Source: Fulvimarina manganoxydans
Lineage (GTDB): Bacteria > Pseudomonadota > Alphaproteobacteria > Rhizobiales > Rhizobiaceae
Direction: 5' to 3'
NCBI RefSeq assembly: GCF_900176465.1
Contig: NZ_FWXR01000004.1
Span: 186,001 to 250,000, forward strand
DNA: 64,000 nt
Made by a program: the position numbers and the translations under genes. Each line of letters opens with the position of its first letter. The stretch's first letter is position 1. Positions 58,201 to 64,000 of this stretch are shown piece after piece. A model generated the notes under the pieces. That model made no database searches. It worked only from the letters and a program-made list of their open reading frames with translations, and was not told where the DNA came from.

Positions 58201-59068
58201 CTTCCGCGACGCCTTTCCCGATCAGATCGCCCTTTTCGATCGCGCTGTCAGGACGATCGCGGCGCTTGACGAGGAGGAGACGGACAACCCGATCGCCTCA
58301 CGGGTCAACGCCGAGATGAAGGAGCAGATCACCGCCGGCATGAATTCCAAGGATGCGGAACAGCGGGCCGGGGCGCGGGTCTATGGCTCGAAACCCGGCG
58401 CCTACGGAGCGGGCCTTCAAGCGCTGATCGACGAGAAGGGCTGGACCGAGCGCTCCGATCTCGCCGAAAGCTATCTGACCTGGGGCGCCTATGCCTATGG
58501 GGCGGGGGAGGATGGAACGCCCGACCGCGCCGGCTTCGAAGCGCGTCTTGCCCGCATCGAGGCCGTCGTCCAAAACCAGGACAATCGCGAACATGATCTC
58601 CTGGACTCGGACGACTACTACCAGTTCGAGGGCGGCATGACCGCGGCGGCCGAATGGCTCTCCGGGCACCGACCGAGCGTCTATCACAACGACCATTCGC
58701 GCCCCGAACGCCCGGTCGTGCGCTCGCTCGAGGAGGAGATCGGCCGCGTGGTCCGCGCCCGTGTCGTCAATCCGAAATGGATCGCCGGCGTCATGCGCCA
58801 CGGCTATAAGGGCGCCTTCGAGATCGCCGCGACGGTCGACTATCTCTTTGCCTTTTCCGCCACGACCGGTGCGGTGAAGAATCACCATTTCGACGCGGTC
58901 TATCGCGCCTTCGTGCTCGATGACGCAGTGCGCCGCTTCATGGAAGAGAACAATCCGAACGCCTTTGCCGAGATGGCCGATCGGCTCGCCGAGGCGATCG
59001 AGCGGGGGCTCTGGACGCCTAAGAGCAATTCGGCGGCAAGCCGGCTCGCCGAAGCGCGTCGGACCTGA
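55298..59068 (+). CDS. cobN: cobaltochelatase large subunit CobN
   Basis: This 1256-residue CobN inserts cobalt into hydrogenobyrinate a,c-diamide together with CobS and CobT, which are not in the window. Landmarks include the N-terminal TYVERTLRHARLVVVRLLGG, the central IAILLANYPNRDGRLGNGVG, YHSPDLVPPHNYVALYAFLR and HMGKHGNLEWLPGKA, and the late ETDNPIASRVNAEM. Length is normal for the aerobic-route subunit. A 92-bp gap follows cobC; AAGGA lies a little far upstream of the ATG. It ends the rightward cobalamin run. Confidence 0.98.
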   Translation: MHLLLAQKGTIDDGGEAIDLGQSPADLVVLSAADTEIAGLSAAAHRLGEEAPSLRLANLLRLKHPMSVDTYVERTLRHARLVVVRLLGGRAYWPYGLDALLASAQANGTKLCVLPGDDKPDPGLDPYQMVDPADRDRLWHYLVEGGPENAARFLLACRALLGSGEAPAGAEPLPKAGALEFAIGGDNGKAQASADPRPHVAIVFYRALIQSGQTAAIETLCAAMRDKGLDVSAHYVASLKDEASIAHLRRAFTDHSPDVVVNLTGFAVSSPGGTRRPTILEERGAVVLQAVLASGAEEAWLASSQGLSARDLDMSVALPEIDGRVLSRAVAFKSAAAWDDLTETDIVAHRPRQDRVDFVAALAARWARLRRKPNRDKRIAILLANYPNRDGRLGNGVGLDTPAGTIEVLRAMAAAGYGVGPLPADGNALIEHLMEGPTNAGTAMRTIRETLTLEDYRRFFSAFPETVRQAIEERWGDPAEDPFVIDQDGRSVFALPLARFGETLVGIQPARGYNIDPKETYHSPDLVPPHNYVALYAFLREAADVDAIIHMGKHGNLEWLPGKALALSETCFPEALMGPMPHLYPFIVNDPGEGTQAKRRTSAVIVDHLTPPLTRAETYGDLKDLEALVDEYYEASGSDPRRLALLKPRILDLVRDIGLDIDAGIGTDEAEDTALEKLDAYLCDLKEMQIRDGLHIFGRAPEGRLLTDLTVALSRLKRGEAPGEGSLHRAIADDLLNDDRAEPGDGATSSERFDPLDCDMAAPWRGRCPQALADLSTEPWRSQGDTVERIELLASRLVAGEAKPEGMARTTVVLHDIHSCLQPKVRACGEAEIAGLMAGLSGRFVEPGPSGAPTRGRPDVLPTGRNFFSVDTRTVPTEAAYELGKASAELLVTRHLQDHGDWPKAIGVTAWGTSNMRTGGDDIAQALALIGAAPEWDRASRRVTGFRVLTLAELGRPRVDVTLRISGFFRDAFPDQIALFDRAVRTIAALDEEETDNPIASRVNAEMKEQITAGMNSKDAEQRAGARVYGSKPGAYGAGLQALIDEKGWTERSDLAESYLTWGAYAYGAGEDGTPDRAGFEARLARIEAVVQNQDNREHDLLDSDDYYQFEGGMTAAAEWLSGHRPSVYHNDHSRPERPVVRSLEEEIGRVVRARVVNPKWIAGVMRHGYKGAFEIAATVDYLFAFSATTGAVKNHHFDAVYRAFVLDDAVRRFMEENNPNAFAEMADRLAEAIERGLWTPKSNSAASRLAEARRT

Positions 59069-59174
59069 GGGCGGCCTGACATTCGTTTCGTCCTGACCAA
59101 ACGGCACTTTTTATCCGGGATCGTTGGAACAATCTTTTGCCAGCCAACTTTCGCAACAAAGGAGGCTGGCGCCC

Positions 59175-59558
59175 ATGTCCATGTCCGTCGTCATCGTGGA
59201 AGACGAAGCTCTGATTGCCCTCGATCTCGAAGGCATCGTCGAAGATGCGGGGTTCACGGTGGCCGGCATCGCGATCGACATGGCGGAAGCGCTCTCGATC
59301 GTCGCGGCAGCAAAGGTCGATGTGGCAATCGTCGATCTGAGACTGGCCAAAGGCTGCAGCGGGCTCGAAACGGCTCGTCATCTCCGCATGCACCATGGGG
59401 TGGCGACACTTTTCGTCAGCGGCAGCATGAGCGAGGATCTCGTGAGACAGGCGTTGTCCCTCGCGCCGGTCGGCTTCGTCGAGAAGCCCTTCACACCCAC
59501 TCAAATCCGGCAACCGCTTGACGCGGCCCATTATCTCAAGCGGCACATCGCCCTGTAA
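59175..59558 (+). CDS. single-domain response regulator
   Basis: This 127-residue receiver domain starts at the ATG at 59175, nine bases after a strong AAAGGAGG. It has the acidic pair E9-D10 in VVIVEDEALIALD, phospho-acceptor D54 in AIVDLRL, the serine of FVSGSM near 82 and K104 in VEKPF. No output domain is present, so it acts by protein contact in a phosphorelay. There is no histidine kinase nearby; the partner is unknown. Confidence 0.9.
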   Translation: MSMSVVIVEDEALIALDLEGIVEDAGFTVAGIAIDMAEALSIVAAAKVDVAIVDLRLAKGCSGLETARHLRMHHGVATLFVSGSMSEDLVRQALSLAPVGFVEKPFTPTQIRQPLDAAHYLKRHIAL

Positions 59559-59811
59559 GATCCATGTCCTGGGTTATGACTGGTGGCACGAAGATCAGCC
59601 GGGGTGGCGCTTGAAGGTTGCAGCGGCCCGATGTGGCGGTATTCTGGGTCGATGATATAAGTCGGGGCCCGCTCGCCCCGGCCGCTGCGATATCGGATCG
59701 GCCGAGAGGTGCTTCCCTATAGCGCGGACAGGGAAAATCGATGCGCCACATCATCATCCTGTATGATTAGACGCATTGACGTGGGGGCCGAAGACGTGCC
59801 GATATCGGCCC

Positions 59812-59994
59812 ATGTATCTCGACGAAAAGAATGAATGGTCGCGGCCCGGACCCCAGAAGGGCCCTCGACCGCTTTCTCCCCGCGAGGCGAGGGTTCTGCT
59901 ACGGCTCGTCGCGGTCCTCACGCTCGCCCTGTTCGTGGCGCCGATTGGCGGAGCGACGATCATCGACGGATTGATCGCGCTTGTTGGAGGGTGA
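59812..59994 (+). CDS. small single-span membrane protein
   Basis: A 60-residue frame starting at the ATG at 59812 (MYLDEKNEWSRPGPQKGP) has a charged, proline-rich N-terminus and one hydrophobic helix near residues 28-55 (LVAVLTLALFVAPIGGA). The alternation of charged head and membrane span looks genuine, but there is no clear ribosome site, and I recognise no family. Confidence 0.5.
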   Translation: MYLDEKNEWSRPGPQKGPRPLSPREARVLLRLVAVLTLALFVAPIGGATIIDGLIALVGG

Positions 59995-60090
59995 ACCTTG
60001 CACAATCTTGCGACGAGTCGCCGTTAAGTCTCGGCAGACGATGAGCTTGCGCAGACCAATGGGAAAGTGACGGGCTATCAGAGTAGGAAT

Positions 60091-60164
60091 TGGAGGCCTC
60101 GGCCGGAATCGAACCGGCGTGCAAGGATTTGCAGTCCTCTGCGTAACCACTCCGCCACGAGGCC
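60091..60164 (-). tRNA. tRNA-Cys(GCA)
   Basis: On the minus strand the 74-nt gene reads GGCCTCG...CGAGGCC with discriminator T and encoded CCA. It has anticodon GCA in CTGCAAA and the T-arm GGTTCGATTCC. It is an isolated tRNA gene. Confidence 0.97.
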
Positions 60165-60176
60165 CCTTGATGCGGG

Positions 60177-60205
60177 TACGTACTGAGTTCGTTGGCCTTT
60201 CGCAA
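60177..60205 (-). promoter_or_regulatory. candidate promoter of tRNA-Cys
   Basis: On the minus strand TTGCGA (60205-60200), a 17-bp spacer and TACGTA (60182-60177) end 12 bp before the mature tRNA 5' end, matching the TTG-N3/N17/TANGTN pattern. Confidence 0.45.
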
Positions 60206-60345
60206 GGGGCTCGGAGCCTCGCATGTCGATTTCGCGACAAAGGCGTCGATCAGGCGAGAATCTCACTGATCTCAAGTCCGTGTTGCAATACGGGCCGGTT
60301 TGGCTGAAAAGCGATCGGCAATGGGTCGCCGAACGGAGGTTGACG

Positions 60346-60690
60346 TTGTTCGATCCTATCGATGTGCATGTTGGGGCACGGGTGAAGCTTCGGCGCAAAC
60401 GTCTGGGAATGAGCCAGGAGCGCCTGGGTGCGACATTGAATGTCACCTTTCAGCAGATCCAGAAATATGAGCGGGGCGCGAATCGAATCGGCGCGAGCAA
60501 TCTTTATAAGATCAGCTGCGCGCTCGGTGTCTCTCCCGCCTTTTTCTTCGAAGGTATCGATCCGGACATGCTGCCGGTCTCATCGCCGAAGCCGCCTGTG
60601 TCAGAGGCCAACCCGACGGCGATCGGGGATCGAAAGGTTCGCCAGGCCGTCGAGGATCTGATCCAAGTCCTGGTCGAGCGAACCAGTTGA
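60346..60690 (+). CDS. Xre-family helix-turn-helix regulator
   Basis: The best-supported product is 114 residues from the TTG at 60346, with GGAGG six bases upstream; an ATG at 60223 would add 41 residues of poor quality. It follows the rhizobial Xre pattern: DPIDVHVGARVKLRRKRLGM, SQERLGATLNVTFQQIQKYE and RGANRIGASNLYKIS, then a short FFFEG segment and a variable tail. It binds DNA by the HTH near residues 23-60. Targets are unknown. Confidence 0.82.
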   Translation: MFDPIDVHVGARVKLRRKRLGMSQERLGATLNVTFQQIQKYERGANRIGASNLYKISCALGVSPAFFFEGIDPDMLPVSSPKPPVSEANPTAIGDRKVRQAVEDLIQVLVERTS

Positions 60691-60828
60691 AGAGACCTCT
60701 GGTGAGAAAGCCCGAGCCGGTTTTTTTCGTCCAGTCGATGGACCGATGAAGGGCGGGCGGCTTACTCGGCGCACTTCATGTTCGCGATGGGGTTCAGGTA
60801 TTTTATCACGAGTAAATAAGAGCCGAAC

Positions 60829-61083
60829 CTAGACACGTCGACTTCCCCCCCATGGGAAGACGCGCCTCCCTCCGTCACGCACAGGAAGCGATGAGGGGTT
60901 AGCCGCAGCCTCGATGACGGAGATGCCGAACGGTGACAGGCGGATATCGCTTAAGCTTTCCCCCTTATCCCCTTCGGTCGCGAGCCTTTCCAGATCAGAG
61001 ACATTCCCGAATGTGTGACTGTCGCAGGCATGCAGCCCGAGCATGACGAGTGCGACGAAAGCGAACGCCTGACGGCGGAACAC
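60829..61083 (-). CDS. possible small lipoprotein
   Basis: An 84-residue frame begins with MFRRQAFAFVALVMLGLHAC, a basic-hydrophobic lipoprotein-like signal with a cysteine at residue 20; histidine at -2 departs from the usual lipobox. The rest has no recognisable domain and is partly Gly/Arg-rich. It may be a real small envelope protein or chance. Confidence 0.35.
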   Translation of the reverse strand: MFRRQAFAFVALVMLGLHACDSHTFGNVSDLERLATEGDKGESLSDIRLSPFGISVIEAAANPSSLPVRDGGRRVFPWGGSRRV

Positions 61084-61170
61084 CCGCTATACGCCGCTCG
61101 AAGAGACCCTCATGCGCCCTCGATCGGCAATCCGCTCTAAGCTCTCATTTCGTGGCTCTTCACCTTTCAA

Positions 61171-62160
61171 TCAGACGATCAGGCCCGCCGGGACGACGCC
61201 GAAATCCTTTGGGTCGACGAAATCTTCCCGAAACCAGGGGTAAAGCTGCGGATCGAAGGCCTTGGTGATGGCCTGGATCAGGCGTCTCACCCGGCCGAGA
61301 CGCGCGACCTCGGGATGATAGACGAGCCAGATTTCCCGGCGCATCTGAAAATCCGTGCGGACGGGGACGAGTTCATCGGTAAGGGCGGAGGCATAAGTCG
61401 GGATGACGCCGAAGCCGGCATCGTTTGTCATCGCCAAGACCTGCGCCGTCGCGGTGTTCACGATGGTTGAGACGTAATTGAGCTCGGGAACGGTTCGGAT
61501 GAGCTCCTTCAGGGCTTGGCTCGGAATCTGCTCAGCCACGTGATGAATGAAGGAGAAGCGTGGCATGTCGGCGAACTGGGTTGGCTGGCCGTTTTCCTCG
61601 ATATAGCGGCGGGACCCGTAAACCATCAGATGAAGATGACCGAGCCGCTTGACGATCAAGCTTTCGTCTCGCGGGCGCTGCAGTTGCACCGCGACATCGC
61701 ATTCGAGCCGTGAAAGATCGGGCACGCGCATGTCGTGCCGTACATCGAGTCGAATCTGCTTGTTGGCGCGCTGGAAGGCGACGAGATGCGGCATCAACCA
61801 GAAGGCACCCAAACCCTCGGTCACCGCAAGCCGGACGAGCCCTGAGCCCGAATGGCCATGGCGTTGGGAGAGATAGGCAAGCGCCGCCGACTGCTCGCTC
61901 ATTTCGACGGCGATGTCATAGACGCTTCGGCCCTCCTGGGTCAGTTCGACACCTTTGGCGGTCCGGGTAAACAGGACGACGTCCATCTGCGCCTCGAAAT
62001 TGGCGATCCGCTTGCGCAGCGTGGTCGTCGTCATGTTCAGCGCCCGCGCTGCAGCCTTCAAACTTCCGATCTCGGCGACCTTGGCGAAGACGCGCACATC
62101 GTCCCAGTTGAAGTTCATGGCCGCGGGGGAGCGGTGTAATTCCTGGACCAGGCTAGGCAT
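61171..62160 (-). CDS. LysR-family transcriptional regulator
   Basis: This 329-residue LysR protein starts at the ATG at 62160, which has GAGGGAGA nine bases upstream; ATG at 62118 (MNFNWDDVRVF) gives the usual family N-terminus without a ribosome site. The winged helix covers SLKAAARALNMTTTTLRKRI, then the effector domain from about residue 108. It is divergent from the two-domain GNAT gene with only 53 bp between starts, so shared control is likely. Confidence 0.9.
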   Translation of the reverse strand: MPSLVQELHRSPAAMNFNWDDVRVFAKVAEIGSLKAAARALNMTTTTLRKRIANFEAQMDVVLFTRTAKGVELTQEGRSVYDIAVEMSEQSAALAYLSQRHGHSGSGLVRLAVTEGLGAFWLMPHLVAFQRANKQIRLDVRHDMRVPDLSRLECDVAVQLQRPRDESLIVKRLGHLHLMVYGSRRYIEENGQPTQFADMPRFSFIHHVAEQIPSQALKELIRTVPELNYVSTIVNTATAQVLAMTNDAGFGVIPTYASALTDELVPVRTDFQMRREIWLVYHPEVARLGRVRRLIQAITKAFDPQLYPWFREDFVDPKDFGVVPAGLIV

Positions 62161-62199
62161 TATTTGAGTCTCCCTCGGAGCGGTCGCACCCGGCAGTAT

Positions 62200-62220
62200 A
62201 CATGCAAATTTAAATGCAAT
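62200..62220. promoter_or_regulatory. direct repeat and AT palindrome between LysR and GNAT genes
   Basis: ATGCAA-ATTTAA-ATGCAA is a direct repeat on a 12-bp period, centred on the perfect palindrome ATTTAAAT. It stands out in this GC-rich sequence and is the best candidate for an operator in the 53-bp gap; it touches the proposed GNAT start. Confidence 0.35.
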
Positions 62221-63473
62221 CGATGGGTGTGATCATGACTCACAGCTTGCAGACGTCGTCGACACATTGCCCCAAAGCGCCGCGCCATCTGGAATATATG
62301 GAGCTCCAAAAGGTTGGCCGAGGCATCGTCTCGCGTGCCCCGACCGAGGATCGGCTGCGGCAGTTGGTTGCCCGGGCCGCGATGGATGTGCCGGGTATCG
62401 CCGAGGCGGAAAAAGTCATCGAGATCTATCGGCACAATCCCGATACGATCATGGAAATCGTTCGTTCGAACGGTTCGGGAGAGGCGGAGACCGGCATCAT
62501 TGCGCTCCTGCCTTTGAACGAAGACGGCGATCGCGCTCTCTTCACCGGCGAACTTGATACGGTCGCGCCCGACTGCCGATTCGTTTGTCACCAGAGTCAG
62601 CGTGCCGTCTCCGTCTATGTTTGGGGCATCTGGGTGACGCCACGTCTCGCCGGCGGCATCGCTCATCTCATGGAACGGCTGTCCTCGAACAAGTATCGAT
62701 CCGCGACGCTTTATTGCAAGGCCGCTAATGAGAAGGCCCTCAAATTCTTCGAAACACTTGGCTTTACACAAGGCGCCTACAAATTCGGCCATTCGGTTCC
62801 CGAACTCCTCCGTTACGAACGACGGTATGGCACCGAGGATCTTGCAGCGGCGGCGCCTGAGGAAGCGCCATCGAAATCCTATGACAGCTACGATCCGGCG
62901 AACGCGGCGGGAACCAGATCGATCGGCATCAAGGTGGTCCATTCCCTCGACGAGCTGCTTCAGGTTTTTGCCATTCGAAGCGCGACCTATCTCGGCGAGC
63001 AGGGCGTTCCTTATAGCGAGGACATGGACGGCAACGATTTCTCGGGCACGCATCTCATTGGCTATGTCGGGACGGAGCCGGCCGCTTGTCTGCGCCTGCG
63101 CTATTTCTCGGACTTCGTGAAAGTTGAGCGGCTCGCGGTCCTGCCGAAATTCCGCAACTCGCGGATCGCCTTTCGAATTGTTCGCGCTGGTATCGATTTC
63201 GCCCGCGAGAAGGGCTACCATCGCTTCTATGGGCAGGCCGAGGCCTCGATCTACCCGCTGTGGCAACGTTTCGGCTTCAAGGCACGGCCGGGCGATGGCG
63301 TCTCCTACATGACGGGCCGGCGCTATCTCGAAGGCGATCTCGAGGTGGACCGCCCAAACGATTACATCTCCACCGATGCGGGCGCTTACGTCCTGCTGCG
63401 GCCCGAGGGTCGCTGGCATGAGGCAGGAGAATTCGAAAAATCACAAAACGCCTTCGGAGATCGCGCAGCATGA
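62214..63473 (+). CDS. two-domain GNAT acetyltransferase-like protein
   Basis: This 419-residue protein appears to hold two GNAT folds. The first, about residues 35-205, has VWGIWVTPRLAGGIAHLM and NEKALKFFETLGF, an A/B-motif-like pattern. The second, about 245-400, has IRSATYLGEQGVPY, VERLAVLPKFRNSRIAFRIV and a late FYGQAEASIYPLWQRFGF, resembling acyl-homoserine-lactone synthase-like or N-acyl-amino-acid synthase GNATs. The acyl donor and acceptor are unknown. ATG at 62235 is an alternative start. Its stop overlaps a small ORF by four bases. Confidence 0.75.
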   Translation: MQSMGVIMTHSLQTSSTHCPKAPRHLEYMELQKVGRGIVSRAPTEDRLRQLVARAAMDVPGIAEAEKVIEIYRHNPDTIMEIVRSNGSGEAETGIIALLPLNEDGDRALFTGELDTVAPDCRFVCHQSQRAVSVYVWGIWVTPRLAGGIAHLMERLSSNKYRSATLYCKAANEKALKFFETLGFTQGAYKFGHSVPELLRYERRYGTEDLAAAAPEEAPSKSYDSYDPANAAGTRSIGIKVVHSLDELLQVFAIRSATYLGEQGVPYSEDMDGNDFSGTHLIGYVGTEPAACLRLRYFSDFVKVERLAVLPKFRNSRIAFRIVRAGIDFAREKGYHRFYGQAEASIYPLWQRFGFKARPGDGVSYMTGRRYLEGDLEVDRPNDYISTDAGAYVLLRPEGRWHEAGEFEKSQNAFGDRAA

Positions 63474-63682
63474 AGTCGCCCTTTTTCATCCCCGGCCCGC
63501 CGGAATCGGTCGATCGGGCGGAGATCAGCCAGCTGATCCGGCTTCTTGATTATATCAGCGACGATGTCTCGACGGTCAGCCGTGCGGCGGGTTTCGCGCT
63601 CCATCTCGCCAAGGAGGAGCTGATCTTTGTCATGACGGCCGATCGGGCGGATGCACAGCCGCCTTCACGCTCGCCGCAATAA
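63470..63682 (+). CDS. small protein coupled to the GNAT gene
   Basis: This 70-residue protein (start MKSPFFIPGPPESVDRAEI) is mostly helical in character with an amphipathic LIRLLDYISDDVSTVSRAAG. It overlaps the GNAT stop by ATGA, arguing for coupled translation and related function. I recognise no family, and there is no signal peptide. Confidence 0.65.
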   Translation: MKSPFFIPGPPESVDRAEISQLIRLLDYISDDVSTVSRAAGFALHLAKEELIFVMTADRADAQPPSRSPQ

Positions 63683-63811
63683 GGGCTGGCTGAGGCTGTC
63701 TCGGCCTCTGCGGCCTTGTTGCGGTAACGCTGGTGCTTGCGCGTATTCCGAGCCGCGACTAAGGAAGCGGACGTGGCTCAGCGGCTTATGTGACGAGACA
63801 GGATGGCAGCG

Positions 63812-64000
63812 ATGGACTTCGAAACGGCCCGGACCCGGCTGGTCGACAACCAGATCCGAACCACGGATGTAACGTCCCATTCGATCCTCCGGGCTTTCCT
63901 GACCGTGCCGCGCGAAGAGTTCGTGCCGGCCTCCCGCCGTCCGCTCGCCTATATCGACGAGGATCTGCCGATCGGAAACGGCCGTTTCCTGATGGAGGCT
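63812..64000 (+). CDS. pcm: protein-L-isoaspartate O-methyltransferase, 5' part
   Basis: The frame runs off the right edge after 63 codons. It begins MDFETARTRLVDNQIRTTDV and has LRAFLTVPREEFVP and LAYIDEDLPIG, matching the N-terminus of alphaproteobacterial Pcm. That enzyme repairs isoaspartyl residues with S-adenosylmethionine. An ATG nine bases earlier (63803) is in frame but sits on the AGGA ribosome site. The catalytic SAM motifs lie beyond the window. Confidence 0.9.
   Translation, partial: MDFETARTRLVDNQIRTTDVTSHSILRAFLTVPREEFVPASRRPLAYIDEDLPIGNGRFLMEA

Noticed and set aside
60691-60828. Terminator after the Xre-type gene at the T-rich run near 60720
   Set aside because: A T7 run is present, but no convincing hairpin directly precedes it.

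Overview
The window is GC-rich, gene-dense chromosomal DNA from an alphaproteobacterium, most likely order Hyphomicrobiales (Rhizobiales). Pointers are a CobN-type cobaltochelatase with CobM, CobC and a CbiG-CobJ fusion, a DUF1127-like small protein, an initiator tRNA with an A29:U41 anticodon-stem pair, a Cys4 (zinc-type) adenylate kinase, and str-S10-spc synteny. The family cannot be fixed from this sequence alone. No rRNA, IS element, prophage or CRISPR array was seen.

Layout. 1-6.2 kb: a Uma2-type nuclease-fold protein, apaG, a CDP-alcohol phosphatidyltransferase, a translationally coupled pair of periplasmic wall proteins (L,D-transpeptidase, extensin-like protein with M15-type zinc motifs), and a LysR regulator divergent from a small DUF1127-like gene with a perfect dyad between them. 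6.2-12.8 kb: initiator tRNA-fMet, a DUF91/NucS-like protein, rfbA and rfbB, rlmB, tRNA-Tyr, tRNA-Gly, a GAF/PAS-like LuxR-type regulator and a small secreted protein. 12.9-18.6 kb: tuf copy 1 with a 121-bp tandem duplication of its 3' end and terminator, then a five-gene divergent glycan cassette (two GT-A glycosyltransferases and three proteins with a sialyltransferase/DUF115-like pattern) lying between tuf and tRNA-Trp-secE. 18.7-48.3 kb: the translation and transcription superclusters secE-nusG-rplKA, rplJL-rpoBC, rpsLG-fusA-tuf copy 2, rpsJ to rplO, and secY-adk. 48.4-59.6 kb: dgkA, then cobalamin genes cbiG-cobJ, cobM, cbiD (opposite strand), cobB, cobC, cobN, followed by an orphan receiver protein. 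59.8-64 kb: small ORFs, tRNA-Cys, an Xre-type regulator, a LysR regulator divergent from a two-domain GNAT protein with a coupled small ORF, and the start of pcm.

How the genes fit together. The central 30 kb makes the ribosome, RNA polymerase core, elongation factors and the Sec channel, broken into transcription units by strong terminators after rpoC, tuf copy 2, rplO and adk. Seven units begin with a recurrent candidate promoter, TTG-N3, a 17-bp spacer and TANGTN; it lies ahead of tRNA-fMet, tuf copy 1, tRNA-Trp, secE, rpsL, secY and tRNA-Cys. The spc operon stops at adk: rpsM-rpsK-rpoA-rplQ do not follow as they usually do. The cobalamin block mixes enzymes classed as anaerobic (CbiG, CbiD) with late-cobalt aerobic ones (CobN, CobJ, CobM). 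The less expected content is the glycan cassette inside the tuf-secE interval, the tuf 3'-end duplication that looks chimeric between the two tuf copies, and the M15-like signature in the extensin-family protein.
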